Shown: positions 48,915-57,915, numbered from the stretch's first letter. The stretch: DNA of 64,000 bases from an uncultured Eubacteriales bacterium (GCA_934433485.1 CAKRZR010000002.1:62001-126000), one strand, 5' to 3'. The notes: generated by a model from the sequence alone, not told the origin. Numbers and translations: made by a program.

Positions 48915-50294
48915 ATGATTCGTGAATATAAAACGATAGAAGAAGTCGCCGGTCCTCTGATGCTGGTACGCAAGGTAGACGGCGTGAAATTCGACGAGCT
49001 GGGCGAAATCGAGCTGCCGAACGGTGAGATCCGGCGGTGCCGTGTGCTTGAGGTCAATGGCTCCAATGTGCTTGTGCAGCTGTTCGAGCCGTCGCAGGGC
49101 ATCAACCTCGCACACTCCAAGGTACGCTTCACGGGCCACAGCCTGCGTCTGCCGGTATCGCGCGATATGCTCGGTCGCGTATTCTCCGGCATGGGCGAAC
49201 CCATCGATGGCGGTCCGAAGCTTATCCCCGAGGCAATGCCCGACATCAACGGCTCCCCGATCAATCCCGCGGCGCGCAATTATCCGAACGAGTTCATCCA
49301 GACCGGCGTTTCCACCATCGACGGTCTGAACACCCTCGTCCGCGGTCAGAAGCTACCGATCTTCTCCGGCTCCGGTCTGCCGCACGCCAATCTCGCCGCA
49401 CAGATCGCACGTCAGGCTACGGTGCGCGGGGACGGTGCGTCTCAGTTCGCCGTGGTATTCGCAGCTGTCGGCATCACCTACGAGGAAGCGGACTTTTTCA
49501 TCTCCGACTTTAAGAAAACCGGCGCCATCGACCGCACGGTGCTGTTTGTCAACCTCGCGTCCGACCCCGCCATTGAGCGTATATCCGCACCCCGTATGGC
49601 TCTGACCGCCGCCGAATATCTCGCGTTCGAATGCAATATGCACGTGCTTGTCATCATCACGGACATCACAAACTACGCGGAAGCGCTCCGTGAGGTTTCC
49701 GCGGCACGTAAGGAGGTTCCCGGACGGCGTGGCTATCCTGGATACCTCTACACCGACCTTGCGACCATGTATGAGCGTGCCGGCCGTAAGGAGGGCAGCG
49801 ACGGTTCGATCACGATGATCCCGATCCTGACCATGCCGGAGGACGACAAGACTCACCCGATCCCCGACCTGACCGGCTATATCACCGAGGGACAGATCAT
49901 CCTCTCGCGCGAAATGTACCGCAAGGGCTATATGCCGCCTGTCGATGTGCTGCCGTCTCTATCCCGACTGAAGGACAAGGGCATCGGCGCCGGAAAGACC
50001 CGCGAGGATCACGCAAATACCATGAACCAGCTCTTCTCCAGCTACGCGCGCGGTCGTGAAGCCAAGGAGCTGATGGTGGTGCTTGGGGAAGCCGCTCTGA
50101 CGCCCGTGGACAGACTGTACGCAAAGTTTGCCGACGCGTTTGAGGCGCGGTACATCAACCAGGGCTTCTACGAGAACCGCACCATTGAGGAAACGCTCGA
50201 CATCGGCTGGGAGCTGCTCAAAATCCTGCCGCGCAGTGAAATGAAGCGAATCAAGCCGGCTATTCTGGACAAATACTGGCCGGTCGAGAAATAA
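48915..50294 (+). CDS. V-type ATPase regulatory subunit B
   Basis: Non-catalytic nucleotide-binding subunit of the V1 head, 459 residues. It begins MIREYKTIEEVAGPLMLVRKV and has the degenerate P-loop region PIFSGSGLPHANLAAQIARQ (no GKT), typical of V-type B subunits, plus ITDITNYAEALREVSAARKE and SYARGREAKELMVVLGE. It follows subunit A by 17 bases with AAAGGA as the binding site. Confidence 0.97.
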   Translation: MIREYKTIEEVAGPLMLVRKVDGVKFDELGEIELPNGEIRRCRVLEVNGSNVLVQLFEPSQGINLAHSKVRFTGHSLRLPVSRDMLGRVFSGMGEPIDGGPKLIPEAMPDINGSPINPAARNYPNEFIQTGVSTIDGLNTLVRGQKLPIFSGSGLPHANLAAQIARQATVRGDGASQFAVVFAAVGITYEEADFFISDFKKTGAIDRTVLFVNLASDPAIERISAPRMALTAAEYLAFECNMHVLVIITDITNYAEALREVSAARKEVPGRRGYPGYLYTDLATMYERAGRKEGSDGSITMIPILTMPEDDKTHPIPDLTGYITEGQIILSREMYRKGYMPPVDVLPSLSRLKDKGIGAGKTREDHANTMNQLFSSYARGREAKELMVVLGEAALTPVDRLYAKFADAFEARYINQGFYENRTIEETLDIGWELLKILPRSEMKRIKPAILDKYWPVEK

Positions 50295-50306
50295 GGAGGG
50301 ATCGCT

Positions 50307-50996
50307 GTGGCGCAAATACAGGTGAATCCCACCAGAATGGAGCTGAAAAAGCTCAAGGCAAAGCTCACAACGGCGCGCCGCGGTCACAAGCTCCTCAAGG
50401 ACAAGCGGGACGAGCTGATGAAGGAATTTCTCGACATCGTTCGTGAAGCCAAAGAGCTGCGCGCGTCGCTGTGCGTCAGTTTCGCCGACGTCACGCGCGG
50501 TCTGTCGGAATCCGCCGCAGAAAACGATATGCGTATGCTCCATGAAGCGCTGATGCTGCCGACCTCTACCGGACAGCTGACCGTTTCGGAGCAGAACCGC
50601 ATGAGTGTCATCGTCCCGGAATTCCATTACGAGGCAAACGCGGAATCCGCCGGTCCCGGGTATGGCTTCGCGTTCACGTCCGGCGCCATGGACAACGCCG
50701 TGGACGCTGTGTGCGCGACCGCAGGCGATCTCGTCCGGCTGGCGCAGCTGGAAAAATCTGCGTGTCTGCTCTGCGCCGAGATCGAACGTACCCGCCGCCG
50801 TGTAAACGCACTGGAGTACATCATGATCCCGCAGTACGAGGAAGCCATCCACCGGATCTCCATGAAGCTCGACGAAAACGAACGCAGCACGCAGACCCGC
50901 CTGATGAAGGTCAAGGATATGATGATCTCCGCCCAGCTTGCCGCCCGTCACGAAGAGGACGAAGAAGCGGAAGCGGAGGACGAGACACCGGCGTAA
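50307..50996 (+). CDS. V-type ATPase subunit D
   Basis: Central rotor axle of the V-ATPase, 229 residues in long antiparallel helices: IQVNPTRMELKKLKAKL, RGHKLLKDKRDELMKEF, and NALEYIMIPQYEEAIHRISMKLDENERS near the C-terminus. The start is a GTG (50307) with GGAGGG seven bases upstream. The tail is very acidic (EEDEEAEAEDE). Last gene of the operon, followed directly by a strong terminator. Confidence 0.95.
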   Translation: MAQIQVNPTRMELKKLKAKLTTARRGHKLLKDKRDELMKEFLDIVREAKELRASLCVSFADVTRGLSESAAENDMRMLHEALMLPTSTGQLTVSEQNRMSVIVPEFHYEANAESAGPGYGFAFTSGAMDNAVDAVCATAGDLVRLAQLEKSACLLCAEIERTRRRVNALEYIMIPQYEEAIHRISMKLDENERSTQTRLMKVKDMMISAQLAARHEEDEEAEAEDETPA

Positions 50997-51006
50997 CAAA
51001 CCGACG

Positions 51007-51039
51007 AAAAATACGGCGCAGATATGTGCCGTATTTTTC
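51007..51039 (+). terminator. Terminator of the V-ATPase operon
   Basis: Perfect 11-bp stem AAAAATACGGC (51007-51017) / GCCGTATTTTT (51028-51038) with a 10-base loop, ending in TTTTTC, 10 bases after the subunit D stop. Confidence 0.9.
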
Positions 51040-51133
51040 TGTGTCTTTTTGAATTCCGGGAACTTTTCCGTTCGGATTTCCGTCTATTTTGATAATGCCA
51101 CAGTGAAAATTGCTCTTGCGGAGGAACCCAAAG

Positions 51134-52480
51134 ATGAAGAAACTGCTTGTCCCACTCCTTGCCGCCGTACTTCTCAATGGATGTGCCGCGCGCTCGGAAA
51201 AATATCTTGTGTCCGGTTCGGTCTATCCGGAGATGGCACCATATCCGCAGCCACGCGATTATATCAAATTAAGCGGCTACCACGATGACGAAGCGTATCA
51301 CAAGGTTCACGATCCCTGGCTTGCCGACCGAAAACGGCAGCGGGATCAGCCGGAGGGATATGCGGAGATACCAAAGGTATACCTTTCCGAGGAGATCGCT
51401 GCGTTTTTCGCGAATACCGACAACAAAAATCCCGTTTTGTCGCCGGTGAACACATATATTGCGCTCGCGATGTTTGCCGAGATAACAGCCGGTAGCGCAC
51501 AGACAGAGATCCTGTCCGCCGCGCATACCGACAGTCTTGACTCACTCCGGGACAACGCGCACGCGGTCTGGATGGCGAATTACTGCGACGACGGCGCTCT
51601 GACAAGCGTGATGGCAAGCTCCCTGTGGCTCTCCGATACGCTCCACTACCAGGCGGATACCATCCATACGCTCACGGAGAACTATTTTGCCTCCGTCTAT
51701 CAGGGAAAAATGGGGGATCCGGACTACGACCGTGCCCTACAGAACTGGATCGACGCGCAGACCGGGGGACTGCTTCAGAACGAGTCGGCAAGCCTCCGTC
51801 TCGATCCGCTGACGGTGCTTGCCATGGTGACGACGACGGAATACCAGGCACAGTGGTCCGTGAAATTCTCTCCGTCCGCCACGGAAGACGGGATTTTCCA
51901 CGGCACGGACGGCGATACGGAATGCGCGTATATGAAAAAAAGCGGCGACCGGTCGTATTACTGGTCGGAGCGGTTTGCTGCTGTCGGGTTGCCCCTCAGG
52001 GAAAGCGGGACGATGTGGCTCCTTTTGCCGGATGCAGGTGTGGACGCGGCGTCCCTGCTTGCGGATGGAGACGGCACAACGTTCCTGCTGTCTCAGGGAG
52101 ATACGGCGAAGAACAAGCGTGTGATCGTCCATCTTTCCTTGCCGAAATTTGACGTTACCTCCGACACCACGCTGAACGACACATGGCAGACGCTTGGAAT
52201 CACGTCCATTTTCAGCGACAACGCGGACTTTTCTCCGCTCCTCTCAAACGACGATGCGGATTTTCCCGCATATGCTACATTGTCACAGGTGCAGCACGCC
52301 GTCCGGGTCGCAGTGGATGAGGAAGGTGTGACCGCCGCTGCCTATACGCTGGAACCGGTGGTCGGCGCCGCGGAACCGCCGGATGAAGAGGTGGATTTCG
52401 TCCTCGACCGACCGTTTGTCTTTGGCATCACCTCGCACGACGGTCTGCCGCTCTTTGTAGGCGTGGTGGATCGCCCGTGA
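51134..52480 (+). CDS. Serpin family lipoprotein
   Basis: A 448-residue surface lipoprotein with a serpin-like fold, predicted to trap serine or cysteine proteases outside the cell. Signal peptide MKKLLVPLLAAVLLNGC with lipidated Cys17. Serpin elements: NPVLSPVNTYIALAMFAEIT (helix B), ASSLWLSDTLHYQ, TVLAMVTTTEYQAQWSVKFS, TMWLLLPDAG, HLSLPKFDVTSDTTL, the hinge VDEEGVTAAAYT, and the distal VDFVLDRPFVFGITSHDGLPLFVGVV split near 420-446. The reactive loop lies between the hinge and VDFVLDRP and is Pro/Glu-rich. ATG 51134 has GGAGG upstream. Probably its own transcript, though I see only weak promoter elements. Confidence 0.88.
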   Translation: MKKLLVPLLAAVLLNGCAARSEKYLVSGSVYPEMAPYPQPRDYIKLSGYHDDEAYHKVHDPWLADRKRQRDQPEGYAEIPKVYLSEEIAAFFANTDNKNPVLSPVNTYIALAMFAEITAGSAQTEILSAAHTDSLDSLRDNAHAVWMANYCDDGALTSVMASSLWLSDTLHYQADTIHTLTENYFASVYQGKMGDPDYDRALQNWIDAQTGGLLQNESASLRLDPLTVLAMVTTTEYQAQWSVKFSPSATEDGIFHGTDGDTECAYMKKSGDRSYYWSERFAAVGLPLRESGTMWLLLPDAGVDAASLLADGDGTTFLLSQGDTAKNKRVIVHLSLPKFDVTSDTTLNDTWQTLGITSIFSDNADFSPLLSNDDADFPAYATLSQVQHAVRVAVDEEGVTAAAYTLEPVVGAAEPPDEEVDFVLDRPFVFGITSHDGLPLFVGVVDRP

Positions 52481-52563
52481 CCTCATATGGCTGTATTTGT
52501 GTCCGAATCGTGTCTCCGTTTGCATTTTTATGAATTTTTCCCGCATAAATTTTGTTTTTCCTA

Positions 52564-52592
52564 TTGCATTTTTCGCGGAAATGTGGTATTAT
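52564..52592 (+). promoter_or_regulatory. Promoter of the glycine riboswitch-symporter unit
   Basis: TTGCAT (52564-52569), 17-base spacer and TATTAT (52587-52592). Transcription would start near 52599, just before the first aptamer. Confidence 0.65.
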
Positions 52593-52614
52593 AAGTAAGT
52601 CATAGCTTTTATGG

Positions 52615-52845
52615 CACAGACAGGTGAAGTTTTCAGAAAAAGCGAGGTTCCGCTGCCGAAGGAATAACACTCTCAGGCGCACGCTTGCGTGTAAGGACTG
52701 AAAACGGATCGTCTCTCTGGAGAAGGCTGCGCGTGCAGCTGCCGAAGGTGCAAGACGAGGGCATGTTTTTCCATTCGCGACAATTGCGACCGGGGAAAAT
52801 GGATGCGATCGTTGAATCTCTCAGGCAAAAGGACAGAGCGAACCC
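52615..52845 (+). promoter_or_regulatory. Tandem glycine riboswitch
   Basis: Two glycine aptamers in series, each with the conserved cores of the family. Aptamer 1: GCTGCCGAAGGAATAA (52652-52667), CTCTCAGGCGC and AAGGACTG (52693-52700). Aptamer 2: CTCTGGAGAAGG, GCTGCCGAAGGTGCAAG (52738-52754) and CTCTCAGGCAAAAGGACAG (52818-52836), almost exactly consensus. A long P3b-like hairpin lies in aptamer 2. Aptamer 1 deviates at GGAATAA and GCGCACG. The gene downstream is an AGCS glycine/alanine symporter, a known target of this class. Tandem aptamers usually bind glycine together through tertiary contacts. Confidence 0.93.
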
Positions 52846-52910
52846 CATATTCCCGGATCCATGGGCTTGTCGGAATCGGATCGCGCGCAAACGGCAACGG
52901 GATGGACGTT

Positions 52911-52932
52911 GAAGAGCGTTTTTCGCTTTTTA
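52911..52932 (+). terminator. First expression-platform terminator of the glycine riboswitch
   Basis: Compact hairpin AAGAGCG (52912-52918) / CGCTTTT (52924-52930) with a TTTTT loop and T-run, about 70 bases after aptamer 2. It is the likely glycine-controlled terminator. One G-U pair weakens it. Confidence 0.55.
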
Positions 52933-52990
52933 TACGCCAGTCCTTCCGTCATTCTGTGCCGGATCCGACCGGAACTTTGTTTTTCTCTCC

Positions 52991-53034
52991 AGAGCTTGGT
53001 ATGGCGTATCTTTGCGCCGCGCCCGGCTCTTTTT
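52991..53034 (+). terminator. Second terminator before the symporter gene
   Basis: AGAGC (52991-52995) / GCTCT (53026-53030) closing an inner GGCG/CGCC stem (53003-53006 / 53015-53018), followed by TTTTTCGTTTTT. Located 40 bases before the symporter ATG. It may be the real switch or a second control point. Confidence 0.5.
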
Positions 53035-53072
53035 CGTTTTTCTATTCTATTTTATACTGATCGGAGGACTCC

Positions 53073-54446
53073 ATGGATACCCTACTCAAAATCGTGCAAA
53101 CCATCAACGCATACCTCTCGGATTACATTCTCATCGTCCTGCTCGTCGGCGTCGGACTGTTCTACACCATCAAGACCCACTTTGTGCAGGTGCGCTGCTT
53201 TGGCGAAGGCTGGCGAAAAATGTTCGGCAACTTCTCCCTCAAAGGCGGCTCCGGCGGCGGCGGTATGAGCTCGTTCCAGGCACTTTCCACAGCGATCGCG
53301 GCACAGGTCGGTACCGGCAACATCGTCGGCGCGTGCGATGCGATCCTCATCGGCGGTCCCGGCGCGATCTTCTGGATGTGGATCATCGCCTTCTTCGGCA
53401 TGGCCACCATCTATGCAGAAGCCGTCGTCGCACAGGAAACCCGCGTCACCTTAGAGGATGGTTCCATCCACGGCGGTCCGGTGTACTACATCACCACGGC
53501 GTTCAAGGGCAAATTCGGAAAATTTCTTGCGGGCTTCTTCGCCATTGCCATCGTTCTCGCACTCGGCTTCATGGGGTGCATGGTCCAGTCGAACTCCATC
53601 AGCGAATCCTGTCAGAATGCGTTCCACATCCCGGGTTGGGTCACAGGTCTGATCATCGCGGCGATTGCCAGCTTTATCTTCATCGGCGGCGTAGACCGTA
53701 TCGCATCCTTCACGGAAAAAATCGTGCCGATCATGGCTTGTCTTTACATCCTTGGTGGGCTGGTACTGCTTCTCTGCCGGATCCGCTATATCCCGGAAAC
53801 CTTCGGCATGATCTTCAAGTACGCGTTCGTCCCGCAGGCCATCATCGGCGGCGGCATCGGACACGCGCTGAAAACCGCTATCAGCCAGGGTGTCAAGCGC
53901 GGTCTTTTCTCCAATGAAGCCGGTATGGGCTCCACACCGCACGCACACGCCCTTGCCAATGTGGAAAAGCCGCACGACCAGGGGGTTGTCGCCATGATCG
54001 GTGTGTTCATCGACACATTCCTCGTGCTCACCATGACCGCGCTCATCGTCATCTCCACGCTGTACGCCGGGAATGGTATTCTCGCGTCGGGCAGCGCGGA
54101 CGGAATCGCGAAAACAAACATGGCGCAGACCGCGTTCTCCTCCGTATTCGGCACCACATTCGGCAATGCCTTTGTCGCGATCTGCCTACTGTTCTTTGCT
54201 TTCTCAACCATCATCGGCTGGAACCTCTTCGGTCGGATCAACGTCGTGTATCTCTTTGGCAAAAAGGCAAATCTCGTCTACTCCGTCATCGCGATCCTCT
54301 TTATCTTCCTCGGTTCTCTGCTCTCCAACGACCTCGTATGGGAACTGACCGACACCTTTAACCAGCTCATGGTCATTCCGAACGTCATTGGTCTGGTCGC
54401 ACTGTCCGGACTGGTCGTGAAGAGCTGCAAAAAGGATAAAAAATAA
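53073..54446 (+). CDS. AGCS family sodium:alanine/glycine symporter
   Basis: Sodium-coupled importer for alanine or glycine, 457 residues, about eleven helices. Family motifs are FQALSTAIAAQVGTGNIVG, GGPGAIFWMWIIAFFGMA and SNEAGMGSTPHAHALA near residue 280. Its leader carries a tandem glycine riboswitch, which makes glycine a likely substrate. The start at 53073 follows GGAGG. The sodium dependence of the family matches the sodium-type V-ATPase encoded just upstream. No partner genes are in the transcript. Confidence 0.94.
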   Translation: MDTLLKIVQTINAYLSDYILIVLLVGVGLFYTIKTHFVQVRCFGEGWRKMFGNFSLKGGSGGGGMSSFQALSTAIAAQVGTGNIVGACDAILIGGPGAIFWMWIIAFFGMATIYAEAVVAQETRVTLEDGSIHGGPVYYITTAFKGKFGKFLAGFFAIAIVLALGFMGCMVQSNSISESCQNAFHIPGWVTGLIIAAIASFIFIGGVDRIASFTEKIVPIMACLYILGGLVLLLCRIRYIPETFGMIFKYAFVPQAIIGGGIGHALKTAISQGVKRGLFSNEAGMGSTPHAHALANVEKPHDQGVVAMIGVFIDTFLVLTMTALIVISTLYAGNGILASGSADGIAKTNMAQTAFSSVFGTTFGNAFVAICLLFFAFSTIIGWNLFGRINVVYLFGKKANLVYSVIAILFIFLGSLLSNDLVWELTDTFNQLMVIPNVIGLVALSGLVVKSCKKDKK

Positions 54447-54490
54447 GCGAAAAACAGTGCTTTCCCAAAACTGCGCCACACATTTGCCAT

Positions 54491-54553
54491 CCGGTGTACG
54501 TCCGCTGGTTTCCCGAAAAGGGATCCCGTCGCGGGCATACACCGGCATTTTTT
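54491..54553 (+). terminator. Branched terminator structure after the symporter gene
   Basis: Outer stem CCGGTGTA (54491-54498) / TACACCGG (54538-54545), perfect over 8 bp, encloses two small hairpins, TCCC-GAAAA-GGGA and CCCG-TCG-CGGG, and is followed by CATTTTTTG. This three-way layout plus T-run would work as a terminator for the symporter; the branched shape is unusual. The rest of 54447-54665 holds no gene that I can support. Confidence 0.55.
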
Positions 54554-54665
54554 GCTATGCTGCATATTTTCTGTGCAGTTTTCATAAATTGTCCCATACA
54601 CTGTGAACGCGGCGCAAAATTTCCTCAATTCCAGCATTTGGCTGCGGAAATTTGTCGGAAAATGG

Positions 54666-54695
54666 TTGATTTCTGCCATGCAAATATGATACAAT
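54666..54695 (+). promoter_or_regulatory. Promoter of the GHL10-amidase gene
   Basis: TTGATT (54666-54671), 18-base spacer and TACAAT (54690-54695), about 60 bases before the start codon. Confidence 0.55.
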
Positions 54696-54760
54696 GTTGT
54701 CAGATTCTCCTATACCGCAGGCAGAATCGTACATATTCCCGGACAGGAAGGGTGAAAAAC

Positions 54761-57700
54761 ATGCGTGCTCGAAAACACATACTCGGACGCTTTCTGGCGT
54801 ATCTGCTTCTTTGTGCGACGGTGGTCACGGTGCTGTCGTCGTGCGGTGTCAAGGCGGCAGACATAGACAATACGCTCAAGCCGATGGAGGCGTCAGACAA
54901 AAATATGGCTACAGAATCGATCATCAACCCGGATACGGAAATCCGCGCCGTCTGGATCGCGTCGGTATTCAATATCGACTATCCCACAAAAGCGGATCTG
55001 ACCGCGACACAGCTGCAGTCGGAGCTGGACGAAATTATCGCGACCTGTGAGAAGAACAAGCTCAATACCATCTTCTTCCAGGTGCGCCCGACCTGCGACG
55101 CACTGTACAAAAGCGAGATCTTCCCGGTTTCCTCGTATCTTTCTACCAGCAGCACCCTCTCGTTTGATCCACTTGCGTATCTTGTGAAAGCGGCGCACGA
55201 GAAAAATATCTTCGTACATGCCTGGGTCAACCCGCTGCGCGTCACCATGAACTCCACAGATGTGAACACGCTTCCGGCAAACAGTCCCGCACGGCTGCAT
55301 CCGGAATGGACGGTTCCCTTTGCGGACGGCAAGCTCTATCTCAACGCCGGTCTGCCGGAGGTAAGACAGCTGGTCGCGGATGGTGTGCGTGAGATTGTCG
55401 CAAACTACGATGTGGACGGCATTGTCTTTGACGATTACTTCTACCCGTACCCGGCGAAAAACGCGGATGGCTCCGCCGCGGTCTTTGACGATGCTGCCGC
55501 CTATGCTGCGTACGGCTCCGATTACAGCGACATCGCGGACTGGCGACGCGCGAACATCAACGCTACCATACGTGCCGTCTACGAAACAATCAAGGCGACA
55601 GATAAAGACTGCCTGTTCGGTGTGGCGCCGTTCGGTATCTGGCAAAACGACGACGGTCAGAACGGAGGCTCCGCGACAAACGGCTTTGAAGCGTACAAAT
55701 CCCTCTATTCGGACGCGCTCGCGTGGGTAGAGGGCGGCTATATCGACTATCTCTCGCCCCAGCTGTACTGGCGCTTCTCCGATTCCGCCGCCGCGTATGA
55801 CATTCTCCTCCACTGGTGGAACACCAAACTCGATAACACCGGCGTGGATCTCATTGTGTCGCACGCCGTGTACCGGTATGAGGACGGCAACTGGGATTCT
55901 CCACAAGGCGAGATGACGGAACAGGTTTCCTATGCGCGCAGCGAGATCTCCTACAAAGGCAGCGCGTTCTATGGCTACGACGAGATCCGAAAAAACACAA
56001 ACGGCGCGTCTGACGATATTCTGGCGGCATATCCAAGCGAGATTCTCTATCCGAAGATTCAGACAAACGGCATGAAGCCCGGCGTCAACTCACCGGCAGA
56101 CGGCTCTACGATGAACGTCACGACAACGTATCTGTTGGGCACCTCCGATCCGGCATATCCGCTCTATCTGAACGGCGAGAAAATCGGCAGAACGAAAAGC
56201 GGCTATTTTTCCAAAATGGTGACGCTCAAGGAAGGCGAGAATAAATTCACGTTGACCCAAAACGGCGAGGACACGGTTTACACTTTATACTATAAGCCAG
56301 CAACGGCGTCGAACACCACGCAGAAGTCCGTCACCGTGCTCGAAAGCTTGCAGATCACCGGCGTGTACCCGTCCAACACGATCACCACCGCCAAAGCCGG
56401 ACAGTGGGTCTCCTGCGTGGCTCCCTATGGCGCGACCGTCACGGCAAAACGCGATAATGGCGAGGCGGTCACACTCAAGATGACGGAAACGCCCTCTGTC
56501 ACAAAAGCGGACAGCGGCTACGTCGGCGTGATCTACGGCGGTACCGTGCCCTTACCCGCTGCCTCCAGTTCAGAAATAAAAGATGCCGGAACGATCACGA
56601 TCACAGCGACGCTGGGGCAGAGCACCGTGACCGCGACAACGGCGGCGATCCGTGTCAAAGGTGCGAACGCATCGCTTGCCGTGCGGGTCAAGGAGGACTA
56701 CGCGGAGTTAAAATTTACGGAAACGAGCAGCTACTACAACGATTACACCGTACAGTCCATCGGGATGACGGACACGGTGAAGGGACAGAAAAACGGTTTT
56801 TACGAGCTGTCCATGGGCGGTTTCATAGCGGAGAAATTTGTCGATGAGGTAACGGACAACCTTCCTGCCGCCGGCGGATACGCAATCACCGGTGCGGATG
56901 TCAAAAATGCCGGAACCAATACGGAGCTGCGATTTCACACAGGCAATTCCGGAGACACGGGTCCCGCGTACTACGGGAAGATGGAGGACGGGAAGTTTAT
57001 CGTCACGCTGTACTCCATCGATACAACAAAGGTACCGGACAGTGTGACCATCGGCGAAAATCCACTGTTCTCCGCGTGTGAGATCGTCAAAATGGAGGAC
57101 AGTGGCAAAGTCCGCTTCCTCTTTACCCTAAAAAACGAGCGGAATTTTTACGGCTTTGATCTGTACTACAAAGAGGGCTGGACCGTCGTCACATGCCGCA
57201 ATCCGATGAAGATCGACCTTACGCGGGAGAAGCCCCTCGATGGTGTGCGGATCGTGCTGGATGCCGGTCATGGCGGAGACGACAGCGGCGCGCGCGGATT
57301 TTCCACAGCGGAGGACAAGGTTCTCAACGAAAAGCAGCTCAATCTGGCAATCGTTTTGAACGCGGCGGAAAAGCTGAAAGCCCTCGGCGCGAACGTCTCC
57401 CTGATCCGTACGGACGACACGACGGTCTCTCTATACGCGCGCATGGCGTATCTTGAAGCCGCAGAGCCGGATCTGTCCATCTCCATCCACCAGAACTCCA
57501 TGGGCTATTCGACAGACATCACCAGGGTGCGCGGTGTCCTGCCGTTATACTGCGCGGATTCCGGCAAGCTGCTCGCGGACTGTGTGGGCGGTGAAATCGG
57601 TCGTGCAACGGGTCGATACACACGAGCCAGCCAGTACCAGATGCTCGCGCTGTGCCGCAATCCGAAATTCCCACAGACGCTCATCGAGGTCGGATTCATC

Positions 57701-57817
57701 ACGAATATGGAGGAATACGAGCAGATGGCGGTCGGACGCGGGATCACCCAGGCAGCGGACGGCGTTGTCAACGGTGTGCTGCGCTATTTCCGGGAAATGG
57801 CTGCGTTTGCCGGATAA
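54761..57817 (+). CDS. GHL10 glycoside hydrolase-like / N-acetylmuramoyl-L-alanine amidase fusion lipoprotein
   Basis: A 1018-residue surface lipoprotein with two likely wall-degrading modules. Lipobox VLSSC with Cys28. Residues about 50-360 form a GHL10 (YngK/DUF187-type) TIM barrel: EIRAVWIASVFNIDYP, IFFQVRPTCDALY, FVHAWVNPLRV, DGIVFDDYFYPYP and DYLSPQLYWRF. Residues about 420-800 hold repeated beta domains. Residues about 825-1015 are a zinc amidase (Amidase_3): IVLDAGHGGDDSGA with the first His, NEKQLNLAIVLN with the Glu ligand, DLSISIHQNS with the second His, and LIEVGFITN with the catalytic Glu. It would cut peptidoglycan glycan and peptide linkages outside the cell. ATG 54761 follows GGAAGGG; the frame upstream spans the promoter. 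Confidence 0.9.
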   Translation: MRARKHILGRFLAYLLLCATVVTVLSSCGVKAADIDNTLKPMEASDKNMATESIINPDTEIRAVWIASVFNIDYPTKADLTATQLQSELDEIIATCEKNKLNTIFFQVRPTCDALYKSEIFPVSSYLSTSSTLSFDPLAYLVKAAHEKNIFVHAWVNPLRVTMNSTDVNTLPANSPARLHPEWTVPFADGKLYLNAGLPEVRQLVADGVREIVANYDVDGIVFDDYFYPYPAKNADGSAAVFDDAAAYAAYGSDYSDIADWRRANINATIRAVYETIKATDKDCLFGVAPFGIWQNDDGQNGGSATNGFEAYKSLYSDALAWVEGGYIDYLSPQLYWRFSDSAAAYDILLHWWNTKLDNTGVDLIVSHAVYRYEDGNWDSPQGEMTEQVSYARSEISYKGSAFYGYDEIRKNTNGASDDILAAYPSEILYPKIQTNGMKPGVNSPADGSTMNVTTTYLLGTSDPAYPLYLNGEKIGRTKSGYFSKMVTLKEGENKFTLTQNGEDTVYTLYYKPATASNTTQKSVTVLESLQITGVYPSNTITTAKAGQWVSCVAPYGATVTAKRDNGEAVTLKMTETPSVTKADSGYVGVIYGGTVPLPAASSSEIKDAGTITITATLGQSTVTATTAAIRVKGANASLAVRVKEDYAELKFTETSSYYNDYTVQSIGMTDTVKGQKNGFYELSMGGFIAEKFVDEVTDNLPAAGGYAITGADVKNAGTNTELRFHTGNSGDTGPAYYGKMEDGKFIVTLYSIDTTKVPDSVTIGENPLFSACEIVKMEDSGKVRFLFTLKNERNFYGFDLYYKEGWTVVTCRNPMKIDLTREKPLDGVRIVLDAGHGGDDSGARGFSTAEDKVLNEKQLNLAIVLNAAEKLKALGANVSLIRTDDTTVSLYARMAYLEAAEPDLSISIHQNSMGYSTDITRVRGVLPLYCADSGKLLADCVGGEIGRATGRYTRASQYQMLALCRNPKFPQTLIEVGFITNMEEYEQMAVGRGITQAADGVVNGVLRYFREMAAFAG

Positions 57818-57838
57818 AGGGCAGCGAAAACAATACAC

Positions 57839-57868
57839 AAAAGCGGGATCCGAGTGATTCCGCTTTTT
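57839..57868 (+). terminator. Terminator after the GHL10-amidase gene
   Basis: Twelve-bp stem AAAAGCGGGATC (57839-57850) / GATTCCGCTTTT (57856-57867), one G-U pair, 5-base loop, T-run. Confidence 0.85.
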
Positions 57869-57875
57869 ACGACAC

Positions 57876-57907
57876 AAAAAAGGGGCAGATTTTCGTCTGT
57901 CCCTTTT
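57876..57907 (-). terminator. Terminator after the fucosidase gene
   Basis: Stem with arms 57878-57889 (AAAAGGGGCAGA) and 57896-57907 (TCTGTCCCTTTT), one G-U pair, 6-base loop; the minus strand ends in a T-run. It sits back-to-back with the terminator of the converging gene. Confidence 0.8.
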
Positions 57908-57915
57908 CGGCTCGC

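Noticed and set aside
46948..48915. 655-codon minus-strand ORF opposite V-ATPase subunit A
   Set aside because: It is a shadow of the highly conserved catalytic subunit gene.
52861..53268. ORFs in the riboswitch leader and start of the symporter gene
   Set aside because: They run through the riboswitch expression platform or out of frame in the symporter gene and lack start signals.
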